Shown: positions 53,001 to 61,230 of the stretch, piece by piece
How the letters are laid out: every line of letters starts with the position of its first letter
Numbering within the stretch: position 1 is the first letter of the stretch
Assembly: GCF_900090205.1 (NCBI RefSeq)
Contig: NZ_LT607802.1
Span: 2,532,554 to 2,596,553, forward strand
Source: Vogesella sp. LIG4
GTDB taxonomy: Bacteria > Pseudomonadota > Gammaproteobacteria > Burkholderiales > Chromobacteriaceae
Reading direction: 5' to 3'
Length of the DNA stretch: 64,000 nt
Translations under genes and position numbers: made by a program
Notes under the pieces: model-generated
Databases searched by the model: none
The model's input: the letters and a program-made list of their open reading frames with translations, nothing else
Told to the model about the DNA's origin: nothing

Positions 53001-53121
53001 GGTGATCGGCGGCCTGCTGACTTCCACCTTGCTGAGCCTGCTGGTGGTGCCGGTGGTGTTCACCTATGTGGACGATGCGCTGCAGTGGCTGGGGCGGCGG
53101 CTGCCGCAGCGGCAGCACTAG
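50065..53121 (+). CDS. RND family efflux pump
   Basis: The 1018-residue inner-membrane transporter has the RND layout of twelve helices and two large periplasmic loops. FSAWAIRKPVPAILLFVVLTLAGL forms TM1, LVIGILVDDAIVEVENIVRHL carries the proton-relay Asp pair in TM4, and GLLMLMGVVTKNSILLVEYA lies in the C-terminal half (key residues). It expels drugs, detergents or metals by proton antiport. It looks HAE-like rather than metal-specific, but the substrate is not evident. A terminator follows at 53153. Confidence 0.93.
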   Translation: MNFSAWAIRKPVPAILLFVVLTLAGLFGLKQLGIQNFPDMDFPTITISASLEGAAPSQLETEVARKIEDQVATLGGIEHITTTITDGTVSINVEFALEKNSEEALNQVRNAVDSVKGELPADMETPTVSKVTTSGNAIVTYTVSAANMSEEALSWFVDNEVDKALLATPGVGKVARVGGVDREVLVALEPVRLNAMGVSVATVADQLKAVQKDASGGQGRLSGGNQSLRTLGAVGSVADISALSIPLGDGRHVRLDQLATVSDSHAERSTYAMLDGKPVIGFQVTRSKGESEVAVQQRVAATVARLQARYPQVSFAEAYNTVDSINENYQGSMHLLLEGAVLAVLVVWWFLRDARATLVSATALPLSIVPTFALMYFSGFTLNTLTLLALALVIGILVDDAIVEVENIVRHLRMGKTPKQAALEAADEIGLAVIATTFTLVAVFLPTAFMSGITGRFFRQFGMTAAAAVLASLLVARLLTPMMAAYLLKAHPERAEDSRLMTRYLGWVRWCLARRKTTVAAATAFFVASLALIPLLPTGFVPASDLARSSVSISLPPGSTLQDTRALALAAQQRLAGLQGVQHVFASVGTATTGGGPGASSSQDSNSAELTVTLTPRGERSEKQPAIESRIRHALQTLPGARIGVGGGNTGEKLQVTLVGDDAATLTSAAQTVERQLRTLRGVGSVTSDASRQQQEIQIVPDNARAAELGVTSSALAGTVRMATYGDFSSSLAKLNLPQRQVDVRVRLDDASRQDLDAIGQLRVAAAGGKVPLASVADIRIGSGPSQINRLDRMRQVTIGVELGGRSMGEVQQEVSALPALKSLPAGVSQRASGDAERMAELFGNFGGAMAVGVLCIYVVLVLLFHDFLQPATILAALPLSVGGAFLALLLTGNSFSMPSIIGLLMLMGVVTKNSILLVEYAVMARRERSLGRFEALLDACHKRARPILMTTIAMAAGMLPIALGLGADPSFRAPMAIAVIGGLLTSTLLSLLVVPVVFTYVDDALQWLGRRLPQRQH

Positions 53122-53152
53122 GCGGCATCTGCATCGGGCTGCTTGCGGCCAA

Positions 53153-53182
53153 CCCTGCCCGTGATTGCGGGCAGGGTTTTTT
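53153..53182 (+). terminator. Terminator of the RND operon
   Basis: A CCCTGCCCG/CGGGCAGGG stem with a short loop is followed by TTTTTT, 30 bases after the pump stop and next to a 10-mer copy at 53144. Confidence 0.93.
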
Positions 53183-53196
53183 GTTGCCCGTTCAAC

Positions 53197-53607
53197 CTTG
53201 CAACGGACACTCAGCTCGTAGGGTGGGCAAAGCGCAGCGTGCCCACCAACGACATCCTGCCGGTGGGCACGGCCTTCGGCCTTTGCCCACGAGAAGCAGC
53301 AAATGTTGGCCGCATCGCCAGCCGTAGGGCGGGTTGGCCGCAGGCCATACCCGCACGCCGTTGGCGGTATACGCGGGAATGAATCGCTACCCGCTTGCAA
53401 CGGACACTCAGCATGTAGGGTGGGCAAAGCGCAGCGTGCCCACCAACGACATCCTGCCGGTGGGCACGGCCTTCGGCCTTTGCCCTCCCAACGAGAAGCC
53501 GCAAGTGTTGGCCGCATCGCCAGCTGTAGGGCGGGTTGGCTGCAGGCCATACCCGCGCGTTGTTGACGGTACGCGCGGGTATGAACCGCTGGCTCAACCC
53601 GCCCTGG
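53197..53607. repeat. Composite tandem repeat, ~197-base period
   Basis: Two direct units begin at 53197 and 53394 with CTTGCAACGGACACTCAGC. Each unit combines a GTAGGGTGGGCAAAGCGCAG module (53217-53292, 53413-53488), whose arms GGGTGGGC/GCCCACC fold back, with the GTAGGGCGGGTT palindromic module (53324-53390, 53526-53607) also found at 16.0 and 27.4 kb. Four 10-mer copies lie in or just after the array. It fills the 513-base space between the RND and MBL genes, which holds no gene. Confidence 0.9.
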
Positions 53608-53634
53608 GTATTGCTTGCGGCCAACCTTGTCTGC

Positions 53635-54996
53635 TCAATCCAGCGTCACGTGCTGATCCTGCTCCGCCACGCTCACCTGCCAGTGTTTCTCGTGGCTGAT
53701 GCGCCGGCGCAGCGCATCGGCGGCTTCCGGCTCGCCATGCACGATGAAGCTGTGCCGCGGCGGCTGCTCGAAACCGCTCAGCCACTGCAGGATCTCGTTG
53801 CTGTCGGCGTGGGCGGACATGTGGTCCATGGCGATGACTTCGGCGTTGATCGGCACGTCTTCGCCGTGGATGCGCACACTTGGTGCGCCGCCGACGATCA
53901 GCGCGCCACGGGTGCCGCCGGCCTGGAAGCCGGTGAACAGCAGGGTGTTGCGCGGGTTGGGGGCGAAGGCCTTCAGGTGGTGCAGCACGCGCCCGCCGGT
54001 GGCCATGCCGCTGGCGGCGATGATCACCGCCGGCTCGCGCAGCTCGTTCAGGCGCTTGGATTCCTCCACCGTGCGCACCATGTGCGCCACCTGGCACATG
54101 CCCTCGCATTCCTCGTCCGACAACCGGTGGCTGTCGCGGAACTGTTGGTACACGCCGGTGACGTCGCTGGCCATCGGGCTGTTCAGGTAGATCGGCAGCC
54201 GTGCCGGCAGCTTGCCGGCGCGCTTGAGGCGGTACAGGAAGTACATCAGCACCTGCGCCCGCTCCACGGCAAAGGCCGGAATCACGGTGATGCCGCGCCG
54301 CGCCACGGTGCGGTTGATCACCTCGCACAGCACCTGCTCGGGGTCCTCCGGCGGGTGCTGGCGGTTGCCGTAGGTGGACTCCAGCAGCAGGTAGTCGGCG
54401 TGGGCCACCTGTTCCGGCGGTTTCATGATCGGGTCGTGCTGGCGGCCCAGGTCGCCGGAGGCTAGCAGCGTCACGCCGTCGGCGCGGATTTCCACGCTGG
54501 CCGCGCCCAGGATGTGCCCGGCCGGGCGCAGCAGCACCTCGATGCCTGGGAGGATCTCGCTGCGCTGGTGGAAGGGCAGCGGGGAGAAATATTCCAGCGC
54601 CTTCTCGGCATCGGCCTGGGTGTACAGCGGCAGTGCCGGGCTGTGTTTGGAAAAGCCGCGGCGGTTGGCGTATTCCGCTTCTTCTTCCTGCAGGAAGCCG
54701 CTGTCCGGCAGCAGGATGCCTGCCAGCGCGCAACTGGCCCCGGTAGCGTGGATGCTGCCGCGAAAGCCGTCGCGCACCAGCGCCGGCAGGTAGCCGCTGT
54801 GGTCGAGGTGGGCATGGGTGAGCACCACGGCATCCAGCTCGGCGGGGGAGAACGGCAGCCCGCGCCAGTTGCGCAGCCGCAGCTGCTTGAAGCCCTGAAA
54901 CAGGCCGCAATCGAGCAGGATGCGCTTGCCGGCGCACTCCAGCAGGTACTTGCTGCCGGTCACGGTGCCGGCAGCCCCCAGAAAAGTCAGCTGCAT
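53635..54996 (-). CDS. Metallo-beta-lactamase/beta-CASP ribonuclease (CPSF-like)
   Basis: The 453-residue protein has the MBL zinc motif LTHAHLDHSGYLPALV (H61, H63, D65, H66), further His/Asp ligands, and a beta-CASP plus RMMBL region (MASDVTGVYQQF, PAVIIAASGMATGGRVLHHL, DHMSAHADSNEIL, RHSFIVHGEPEAADALRRRI, key residues). This is the CPSF/Ysh1-like RNA-processing exonuclease family seen in many bacteria, predicted to act on RNA in the cytoplasm. Length is normal for the family. Confidence 0.9.
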   Translation of the reverse strand: MQLTFLGAAGTVTGSKYLLECAGKRILLDCGLFQGFKQLRLRNWRGLPFSPAELDAVVLTHAHLDHSGYLPALVRDGFRGSIHATGASCALAGILLPDSGFLQEEEAEYANRRGFSKHSPALPLYTQADAEKALEYFSPLPFHQRSEILPGIEVLLRPAGHILGAASVEIRADGVTLLASGDLGRQHDPIMKPPEQVAHADYLLLESTYGNRQHPPEDPEQVLCEVINRTVARRGITVIPAFAVERAQVLMYFLYRLKRAGKLPARLPIYLNSPMASDVTGVYQQFRDSHRLSDEECEGMCQVAHMVRTVEESKRLNELREPAVIIAASGMATGGRVLHHLKAFAPNPRNTLLFTGFQAGGTRGALIVGGAPSVRIHGEDVPINAEVIAMDHMSAHADSNEILQWLSGFEQPPRHSFIVHGEPEAADALRRRISHEKHWQVSVAEQDQHVTLD

Positions 54997-55040
54997 GGTG
55001 ATTCCCTTTCATTGCCACGGCATGGGCAATGCCAGCTTAG

Positions 55041-55913
55041 TCAGCGCTTACCGCCTTCGCGTTGTTCCAGGTCATGCAGGCTGGCGATGGCAGCGGGGCT
55101 GAGCCAGTGCTCGTAGGCACTGCGCAGCTGCTGGCGCAGGGCAGCAGAGGCCAGCACCTGGTTCACCTGCCCGATGATTTGGCGGCCGAACAGGGATTTG
55201 TGGCAGGCCACGCTGGCCGGCAGCAGGCCGCCGGCTTCCTGTAGCGGCAGGAAGGCGGTGTCCTGGCGGGCGATGCCGTCATGCTCGGCGGGGTAGGTTT
55301 CTTCGAACGGGTAGCCCAGCAGGTAGTCGATGCGCTGGTACTGCAGCATGTGGAAGTGCGTCAGCCCGCTCAACGGCACGATGTTCGCGGCGGGCTGCTG
55401 CAGGTAGGGCGCCAGCACGTTGTTGATGCCGCTGCCGTAGGAGCGCGACAGGTTGATGCCGGCCTGCAGCTTGCCGTCCTGCAGCAGGCGCGCCAGCACC
55501 ACCTGGCCCTGCGCGCTCTGGTAGGGGCTGAACGCCGGCAGGCGTTTCTTCAGAGTGATCAGCCCGATGGGCAGCATCCGCAGATAGGGCCGGCTGAACA
55601 ACAGGTAGCGCTGCCGCTCCGGCGTGGGCAGCAGGCCCAGGGTGCAGCTGTTGCCGGGTTTTTGCAGCTCGTGCTCGACGCGCGGCACATTGCCGTACAC
55701 CACGTGCGGCGGCAGGCTGGACAGCGCCGGATGCAGCGTCTTGAGCACCAGGTCGAGATAGCCCTGGCCGGCATCCGGGCCGCTGCTGAACGACAGCGGC
55801 GCGGTATCCAGCTGCAGCCAGGTCAGTTGGATATTGGCCGGCGCGGCCATGACGGTGGCAGACAGCGCGGCCATGGCGGCGGTGCCGAGTTTTGTGGTGA
55901 AAGAGTGCGCCAT
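55041..55913 (-). CDS. Exported substrate-binding-like protein (TIGR02285-type)
   Basis: The 290-residue protein has a signal peptide (HSFTTKLGTAAMAALSATVMAA) and a family 3 extracellular solute-binding-like body: ANIQLTWLQLDTAPLSF, GYLDLVLKTLHP, CTLGLLPTPERQRYLLFSRPYLRMLPIGLITLKK (key residues) and IDYLLGYPFEET. Such orphan proteins lack transporter partners and may sense amino acids. The start at 55913 was chosen for the signal peptide. It is divergent from the MCP gene. Confidence 0.78.
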   Translation of the reverse strand: MAHSFTTKLGTAAMAALSATVMAAPANIQLTWLQLDTAPLSFSSGPDAGQGYLDLVLKTLHPALSSLPPHVVYGNVPRVEHELQKPGNSCTLGLLPTPERQRYLLFSRPYLRMLPIGLITLKKRLPAFSPYQSAQGQVVLARLLQDGKLQAGINLSRSYGSGINNVLAPYLQQPAANIVPLSGLTHFHMLQYQRIDYLLGYPFEETYPAEHDGIARQDTAFLPLQEAGGLLPASVACHKSLFGRQIIGQVNQVLASAALRQQLRSAYEHWLSPAAIASLHDLEQREGGKR

Positions 55914-56352
55914 CTGCACGACCCAGGGTGTAGGGGCCAATTGCCCGACACCACTATAGTTGGCCGCAAGCAGGCATACAAATCACCGCCATTACCGGTG
56001 TTTTAGCGAATTTGCATAGATTTTGGCTGCTGTTTTGCTGGGGCGTTCTGCCTGTTGCAGGTTGGGTAAAGCCTTACCGGTGGGTACGGCCAGTGGCCTT
56101 GGCCCACCCTGCGAGCAGGAAAGACCGTCGCCCGGATGCGCTGGGCTTATCCGGCCTTCACTTCGGAATTGTCGATATGAACATCTGATATTTCTAATGT
56201 TAGCAATTGTTGAATTTCCACATAGTCATGACCGGTTCATGCGGCCAACCTTCCGTGTGCAGCCGGCGCTTGCCGGCCCGGGGTTGGCCGCAGGGCCGGG
56301 CGCGGCTTGGTTTACCCGCCGCGCCTTCGTCAACCCACCGTTTGCGGATGCT
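55914..56352. other. 439-base divergent intergenic region
   Basis: It holds three 10-mer copies (55959, 56240, 56283) and a degenerate REP-like stretch at about 56058-56160 (GGTTGGGTAAAGCC, CCGGTGGGTACGGCC, GGCCCACCCTGCG) related to the module at 53217. No gene is supported, although the MCP frame is open through part of it. Confidence 0.5.
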
Positions 56353-58005
56353 ATGTCGCTTCTCTCTCGTTTTGGCCTGCGCTTCAAGCTGCAGGCAGCC
56401 TTCCTGCTGGTGTCGGGGCTAACCATCGCCATCTTTACCTGGCAGATGGTCAGCAATGCGCACCGTGATGCACTGCGCACGGTCGATGCCCAGTTGCAGA
56501 TGGCGGCGCGCGCCTATGTGCTGACGCTTGGCGATGACTACCACGACCACCTGCAACCGCGGCAGGCGGTCGATCTGGCGCAGAAGCATGCGGAAGCGGT
56601 GCGCCTGCGCCAGGCGGCGGAATACCTCGGCGTGAAGTTTCTCTACGGCTACATCGTGCGCGACGGCAGTGTCATCTACAGCCAGGCGGCGATCTCGGCC
56701 GAGCAGGAAAAAGACCCGAAGTTCGAAATGTATCTCAAGCCCAACGACGTGCCGGCACAGAACCCGCCGGTGCTGGAGGCAGCACGCAGCGGGCAGGCAC
56801 AGTTCCTCGAAAGCCAGTCGCCGGAGTACGGCCACCTGCGCTCCATCATGGTGCCGATGAAGAGCCGTGGCGGTCAGCCGTTCGTTGCCTGTGCCGACGC
56901 GGACGCCGACAAGGTGGACCAGGCGGTGAACCAGGCCATGCTTGCCGCGCTGGCCACCAGCGTGCCGTTGCTGTTGGCGGCCATTCTTGCCTCCTGGCTG
57001 CTCAGTCGCGTCATCACCCGGCCACTGCTGCGCCTGCTGGCCATGATGCAGTCGCTGACCACCGGCAGTGGCGACCTGACGGTGAGCCTGCAGGTGGACA
57101 GCCAGGATGAAATCGGCCAGATCGCCCGCCACTTCAACACCTTCATGGCGCAGTTGCGCGAGATGTTCCTGTCGGTGCGCGAGGAAACGGTGAGCCTGAT
57201 CCAGGGCGTGCAGCAGATCGGGGAGATGACTACCCAGCTGTCGGCTGCCGCGCGCGAGCAGTCCGACGTGGCGGCGGCCTCCGCCGCCTCGGTTGAACAG
57301 ATCACGGTATCCATCGACCAGGTGGCGCAAAACAGCCGCGATGCGGAGCAGCTCACCCGCCAGACCGGGCAACTGTCGGAAGAAAGCGCCCGTGCGGTGG
57401 AACAGGTATCCGGTGAAATCGGCCGTACCGCGGACTTCGTCGGCGGCCTGGCCGGGGTGATGTCGGAGCTGGACGAGCAATCGCAGAAAATCAGCCTGAT
57501 TGTCGGTGTGATCCGCGATATTGCCGACCAGACCAACCTGCTGGCGCTGAATGCCGCCATCGAAGCGGCCCGCGCCGGCGAACAGGGCCGCGGCTTTGCC
57601 GTGGTGGCCGACGAAGTACGCAAGCTGGCCGAGCGCACCGGCAATGCCACCGTGGAAATCGGCCGCATGATAGACAGCATGCGCCAGCAATCCACCCAGG
57701 CCATGGGGCGCATGAACGATACCCACCAGGTAGTGCAGGGCAGCGTCGACCTAGCCGGCGTGACCTCCGGGCGCATCGGCGAGATTCGCAGCCAGATGGA
57801 ACTGGTGGTGCAGCGCATCCAGGACATCGCGCTGTCGGCCAACGAGCAGTCGCACGCCACCGCGGAGATGGCCAGATCGGCAGAGCGCATCAGCGTGATG
57901 GCGCAGCAGGGGGAAGCGTCGATCAGCGGCGCCAAGCGCGTGGTGGACGATCTGAACAGCCTGGCCAACACCCTGCACGGGCTGATTGCGCGTTTCAGGC
58001 TGTGA
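56353..58005 (+). CDS. Transmembrane methyl-accepting chemotaxis protein
   Basis: The 550-residue receptor has TM1 at about 13-34, a periplasmic single-Cache-like sensor ([37 protein letters not shown]), and TM2 near 198-220. A HAMP domain ([17 protein letters not shown]) and a signalling hairpin with tip [41 protein letters not shown] (key residues) follow. It should report an external ligand to CheA/CheW. The frame is open to 56023, but [19 protein letters not shown] is the natural start. Confidence 0.92.
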   Translation: MSLLSRFGLRFKLQAAFLLVSGLTIAIFTWQMVSNAHRDALRTVDAQLQMAARAYVLTLGDDYHDHLQPRQAVDLAQKHAEAVRLRQAAEYLGVKFLYGYIVRDGSVIYSQAAISAEQEKDPKFEMYLKPNDVPAQNPPVLEAARSGQAQFLESQSPEYGHLRSIMVPMKSRGGQPFVACADADADKVDQAVNQAMLAALATSVPLLLAAILASWLLSRVITRPLLRLLAMMQSLTTGSGDLTVSLQVDSQDEIGQIARHFNTFMAQLREMFLSVREETVSLIQGVQQIGEMTTQLSAAAREQSDVAAASAASVEQITVSIDQVAQNSRDAEQLTRQTGQLSEESARAVEQVSGEIGRTADFVGGLAGVMSELDEQSQKISLIVGVIRDIADQTNLLALNAAIEAARAGEQGRGFAVVADEVRKLAERTGNATVEIGRMIDSMRQQSTQAMGRMNDTHQVVQGSVDLAGVTSGRIGEIRSQMELVVQRIQDIALSANEQSHATAEMARSAERISVMAQQGEASISGAKRVVDDLNSLANTLHGLIARFRL

Positions 58006-58043
58006 TGCTTGACGCAGACTGAACGGCTGCGGCAGCAAATAGC

Positions 58044-58080
58044 AAGGGCTTACCGGGGAAATTCCGGTAAGCCCTTGATT
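58044..58080 (+). terminator. Terminator of the MCP gene
   Basis: AAGGGCTTACCGG (58044-58056) pairs with CCGGTAAGCCCTT (58064-58076) and is followed by a weak T-rich stretch. Confidence 0.75.
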
Positions 58081-58110
58081 CTTTTGGTGCCGGTAAGAGT
58101 AGCCGAACCA
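58068..58110. repeat. att-like duplicate of the tRNA-Thr 3' end
   Basis: CTTGATTCTTTTGGTGCCGGTAAGAGTAGCCGAACC here matches, with few changes, the 3' half-boundary of the real tRNA at 58420-58450 (CTTGAATCTATTGGTGCCGG, then TAAGAGGAGTCGAACC). The duplication brackets about 350 bases and looks like an attachment-site scar. Confidence 0.65.
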
Positions 58111-58289
58111 ATGCAAGACAAACCATTAAAATTCAATGGCTTACGGATTGCTGTGTGTTGCCGGTGGTGTATGTTTGTGTATCTCGCCGCGCCCAACAAC
58201 GCCAGACTGCAGTCAGTACATAACGAGTACATAAGCGCCGCCAAAGAAAAACGGCCTACAGCGAAAGCGCCGTAAGCCGCTGATACCTC

Positions 58290-58334
58290 TGGTGGGCCCT
58301 CCTGGGCTCGAACCCGGGCCCAAAGAATTATGAG
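58290..58334 (-). pseudogene. 3' fragment of a tRNA-Met/Ile(CAU)-type gene
   Basis: On the minus strand CTCATAATTC is followed by a normal-looking T-arm (GGGTTCGAGCCC) and an acceptor strand ending CCA. This is the 3' half of a CAU-anticodon tRNA; the 5' half is absent. Such fragments are left by tRNA-targeting integrative elements. Confidence 0.7.
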
Positions 58335-58386
58335 GCCAAGGAGCTGCGTGCCATTCTTACAATGGTCTTACAGCCTACCAGAAAGC

Positions 58387-58413
58387 AAAAAGGCCAACTC
58401 CAAAGAGTTGACC
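58387..58413 (-). terminator. Terminator of tRNA-Thr
   Basis: On the minus strand AGGTCAACTC and GAGTTGGCCT form a stem followed by TTTT, about 20 bases beyond the tRNA CCA end. Confidence 0.8.
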
Positions 58414-58430
58414 TAAGCGCTTGAATCTAT

Positions 58431-58506
58431 TGGTGCCGGTAAGAGGAGTCGAACCCCCGACCTTCGCATTACGAATGCGCTGCTCTACCAACTGAGCTAT
58501 ACCGGC
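58431..58506 (-). tRNA. tRNA-Thr (CGU anticodon)
   Basis: The minus strand folds as a tRNA: acceptor GCCGGTA/TACCGGC, D-arm GCTCAGTTGGTAGAGC, anticodon loop TTCGTAA (CGU, threonine) within the GCGCA/TGCGA stem, T-loop TTCGACT, and an encoded CCA at 58431-58433. It is followed by its own terminator. Confidence 0.95.
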
Positions 58507-58640
58507 ACACGGCCCGCCAGGCGGCGAGGCGGGACGCATTATAGCGGCAGCGCGGGGCTTTGAAAATACGCGGCCGATGTTGCCAGCATGGCCTTGTCGC
58601 CCTATCGTGAAAGCACATCTTTAACCACTTGCTGCTGAAC
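58507..58640. other. Spacer between tRNA-Thr and the HugZ-like gene
   Basis: No gene is seen here. It should hold the divergent promoters of tRNA-Thr and the HugZ-like gene; no strong boxes are obvious to me. Confidence 0.4.
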
Positions 58641-59291
58641 ATGAAAATTGCGGTTGCCGACTGTCTTACCCTGCTGCATGGCGCGGAAAATGCCGCGCTG
58701 GCCACCCATTCCCAGGCGCTGGCGGGCTACCCGTTTGTTACCAGCGTACCGTTTGCGCTGGATGCCGCACATTGCCCCTGGCTGCTGATGAGCGATCTGG
58801 CCGAGCACTGCCGCAATGCGCGTGCCGATGGCCGGGTGAGCCTGCTGTTGCAGCAGGAGAGCGACGAGGTACTGGCCGCCTCGCGCATGACGCTGCTGGG
58901 CGATTTGCAGGCGGCCGAGCCGGATGCTGCTACCCAGGCGCGCCTGCTGCGCTACTGCCCGGCATTTGGCGATTATCTGGCGCTGGGCGATTTCCATTTC
59001 TTTCGCCTGCAGCCCAGGCGCGTGCGCTTTATCGGTGGTTTTGGCCGCATGGGCTGGGTAGAGCAGGGGGACTGGCAGACGCTGCCGGTGCTGTCGGCTG
59101 CGGACGAGGCGGCGTTGCTGGCCAGCCTGGCGCCGCCGGCGGAGGTGGCGCTGCTGGGGGTGGATTGTTTTGGCCTGGATCTGGCCCAGGCCGGCCGCCG
59201 TCTGCGCTTGCCATTCGCCCTGCCCGGCGCGGGCAGCGAGTTGGCCGCAGCGGCGCGGCAGGCCCTGGACGGGTTTGCGGCGGCGGTCTAG
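58641..59291 (+). CDS. HugZ-like pyridoxamine 5'-phosphate oxidase-fold protein
   Basis: The 216-residue protein has a split-barrel flavin-reductase/PNPOx fold of the HugZ type: LLHGAENAALATHSQALAGYPFVTSVPFALDAAHCPWLLMSDLAEHCRNARADGRVSLLL (key residues), ASRMTLLGDLQ, FHFFRLQPRRVRFIGGFGRMGWV and a C-terminal DUF2470-like helix region. HugZ members use or degrade haem; no haem-uptake genes are close, so the substrate is unproven. The start at 58641 fits family length. Confidence 0.82.
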   Translation: MKIAVADCLTLLHGAENAALATHSQALAGYPFVTSVPFALDAAHCPWLLMSDLAEHCRNARADGRVSLLLQQESDEVLAASRMTLLGDLQAAEPDAATQARLLRYCPAFGDYLALGDFHFFRLQPRRVRFIGGFGRMGWVEQGDWQTLPVLSAADEAALLASLAPPAEVALLGVDCFGLDLAQAGRRLRLPFALPGAGSELAAAARQALDGFAAAV

Positions 59292-59352
59292 AAAATGATC
59301 GCGACTGCAGCTGTGCCGGCCACATGGCGGCGCAGGCTGCAGGGAGAACATC

Positions 59353-60993
59353 ATGACTGATCTGCAGACCGTGTTGTGCGTGGAAGGCGACGACACGGTT
59401 CGTATGCTGTTGTGCGAGGAGCTGCAGTCCGCCGGATACCGCGTGCTGGAGGCGGACAATGCCCGCACTGCCCTGAGCCTGGTGCGCAGCGAGCGCCCGG
59501 AGCTGGTGATCTGCGATGCTGCGCTGCCCAAGCGCAGCGGCATCGAGCTGTTGGAGGCGGTGGGGGCGGATGCCGAGATTGCCGGCATTCCTTTCATCGT
59601 GCTCACCAGCGGCCAGGCGCCCATCGATCCGACGCTGCTGCCATCGCTGGCGCCGGAGGATTGCCTGGACAAGCCGGTGGAGCTGGACCAGCTGCTGGCC
59701 CGGGTGGCGGCCCGCATCCGCCGCCGCCGCGGCGAGTCACCCAGCCGGCCCGGTGGCCAGTTCCTGCTGCGGCAGCAGCTGCAGGCGCGACTGGAACGGG
59801 CGCGGCAGCAAGGGCAGCCGTTGCGGCTGGCGCTGCTCAAGCTCGACAGCTTTCTGGCCTTGTCCATGCGCCTGCTGCCGCAGGAGCTGCAGCAGTTGCT
59901 GCAGGCGCTGCATGGCCGCCTGCAGCCGCTGGCGGAGCAGGAGCAGGTGTATGCCTGGTCCGATGGCTGCTGGGCTTTCGTTGAGCAGCCGCACCTGGCG
60001 GAGACGGATTTCGACCAGTTGCAGCAGCGCTTCAGCGTGGCGCTGGGCAGCATAAGCCTCAATTACACCTGCAGTATTTTGCGCCTGCAGCTGGACTGGC
60101 CGCAGGCCGAGCAGCACCGGCTGGAGGCGGCGGCGCTGCTGGAGGCCTGCGCACTGCATCTGAATTTCCAGAGCGCCGGCAACCCGCGCCGGCTGCTGCA
60201 TATCCGGCCGGGAGACTACGCGGCGATGCGCGCTGCGCGCTACGCCGAGCACAATCTGGCGCAGGTGGTGCAGAACGACGAGCTGGAGCTGCTGTTCCAG
60301 CCGCGGGTCGAGTTGAAGAGTGGCCGCATCATCGGCGCCGAGGCGCTGCTGCGCTGGCCCGGCGCGGCCATCGGTGGCTTGTCGCCGGGGTTTTTCATGC
60401 CGGCGGCCGAGCGCATGGGGCTGGCCAGCGAGCTGGACCGCTGGGTGATCGGCCAGATACTGGGTGCGGTGCGGCAGCTGGCCGAGCGGCAACAGGATTT
60501 CATTCTGTCATTCAATCTGTCGGCGCAGAGCCTGGATGCCGACGTGCCGGCCTTTCTGTTGCAGACCCTGCAGACGCAGGTGCAGCTTGCGGCCAACATC
60601 GAGGTGGAGGTGACGGAAACCTCGATGGCCAACCTGACACCGGCGGTGGAGCGCGGCGTCGCCGCCTTGAAATCGCTGGGCGTGCGCCTGGCGGTGGATG
60701 ATTTTGGCGTGGGCTATGCCTCGCTGTCCTACCTGAAGCGGCTGCGCGCCGAGGTGATCAAGATCGACCGCAGCTTTGTCACCGATCTGCCGCATCGAGG
60801 TATTGATACCCAGATCGTGCAGGGGCTGGTGGGGCTGGCGCAGGCGCTGGGCTGCGTGGTGGTGGCGGAGGGGGTGGAAACCCGGCAGCAGGCCGATACA
60901 CTCAGCGAGCTGGGCTGCCACAGTGCGCAGGGCTACTTCTTCTATCGGCCGATGGCGCTGCCGGAGTTGCTGCAGCTGCTGCGGGTGGCGTGA
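59353..60993 (+). CDS. Response regulator with degenerate central domain and EAL phosphodiesterase
   Basis: The 546-residue protein has a receiver domain (residues 5-120; acceptor D55 in VICDAALPKRSG and K in LDKPVEL). A central region (130-300) has the length of a GGDEF domain but no GGDEF motif. An EAL domain follows, with E330 in IGAEALLRW, VTETSMA, VDDFGVGYASLSYLKRL (D449, D450) and KIDRSFV. The catalytic residues for c-di-GMP hydrolysis seem present, so it probably lowers c-di-GMP when phosphorylated. No kinase partner is adjacent. Confidence 0.88.
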   Translation: MTDLQTVLCVEGDDTVRMLLCEELQSAGYRVLEADNARTALSLVRSERPELVICDAALPKRSGIELLEAVGADAEIAGIPFIVLTSGQAPIDPTLLPSLAPEDCLDKPVELDQLLARVAARIRRRRGESPSRPGGQFLLRQQLQARLERARQQGQPLRLALLKLDSFLALSMRLLPQELQQLLQALHGRLQPLAEQEQVYAWSDGCWAFVEQPHLAETDFDQLQQRFSVALGSISLNYTCSILRLQLDWPQAEQHRLEAAALLEACALHLNFQSAGNPRRLLHIRPGDYAAMRAARYAEHNLAQVVQNDELELLFQPRVELKSGRIIGAEALLRWPGAAIGGLSPGFFMPAAERMGLASELDRWVIGQILGAVRQLAERQQDFILSFNLSAQSLDADVPAFLLQTLQTQVQLAANIEVEVTETSMANLTPAVERGVAALKSLGVRLAVDDFGVGYASLSYLKRLRAEVIKIDRSFVTDLPHRGIDTQIVQGLVGLAQALGCVVVAEGVETRQQADTLSELGCHSAQGYFFYRPMALPELLQLLRVA

Positions 60994-61012
60994 GCAGGCC
61001 TGTAAACGTAAA

Positions 61013-61038
61013 AAACCGCAGCGTGCCGGCTGCGGTTT
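61013..61038 (+). terminator. Terminator hairpin after the REC-EAL gene
   Basis: An AAACCGCAGC/GCTGCGGTTT stem lies 20 bases after the stop. The same arms recur at 61183-61210, and a third hairpin (AAAGCCCCTTGCGC arms) lies at 61141-61172. Confidence 0.75.
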
Positions 61039-61140
61039 CAGGCTGCGGACAAGATGCGGCGTGCTGGTTCTGCCGGACCCGGCAAAGCCGGGCCGCTTCG
61101 GCGAAGTGATTGAATCGGCAGCCTTTCTGTTTTTCACAAC

Positions 61141-61213
61141 AAAGCCCCTTGCGCGATGCGCAAGGGGCTTTGTCAGTACGCCAAAACCGCAGCGTTCCGG
61201 CTGCGGTTTTTTT
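61141..61213 (-). terminator. Two terminator hairpins after the YceI operon
   Basis: The hairpin at 61183-61210 (AAAACCGCAGC/GCTGCGGTTTT) has T-runs on both strands, 18 bases beyond the stop at 61231. A perfect AAAGCCCCTTGCGC/GCGCAAGGGGCTTT hairpin follows at 61141-61172. Confidence 0.8.
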
Positions 61214-61230
61214 CATGCTACTACCGGCAA

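Noticed and set aside
49882..53550. 1222-codon minus-strand open frame opposite the RND pump
   Set aside because: Shadow of the pump and adaptor genes, running on into intergenic repeats; no domain seen.
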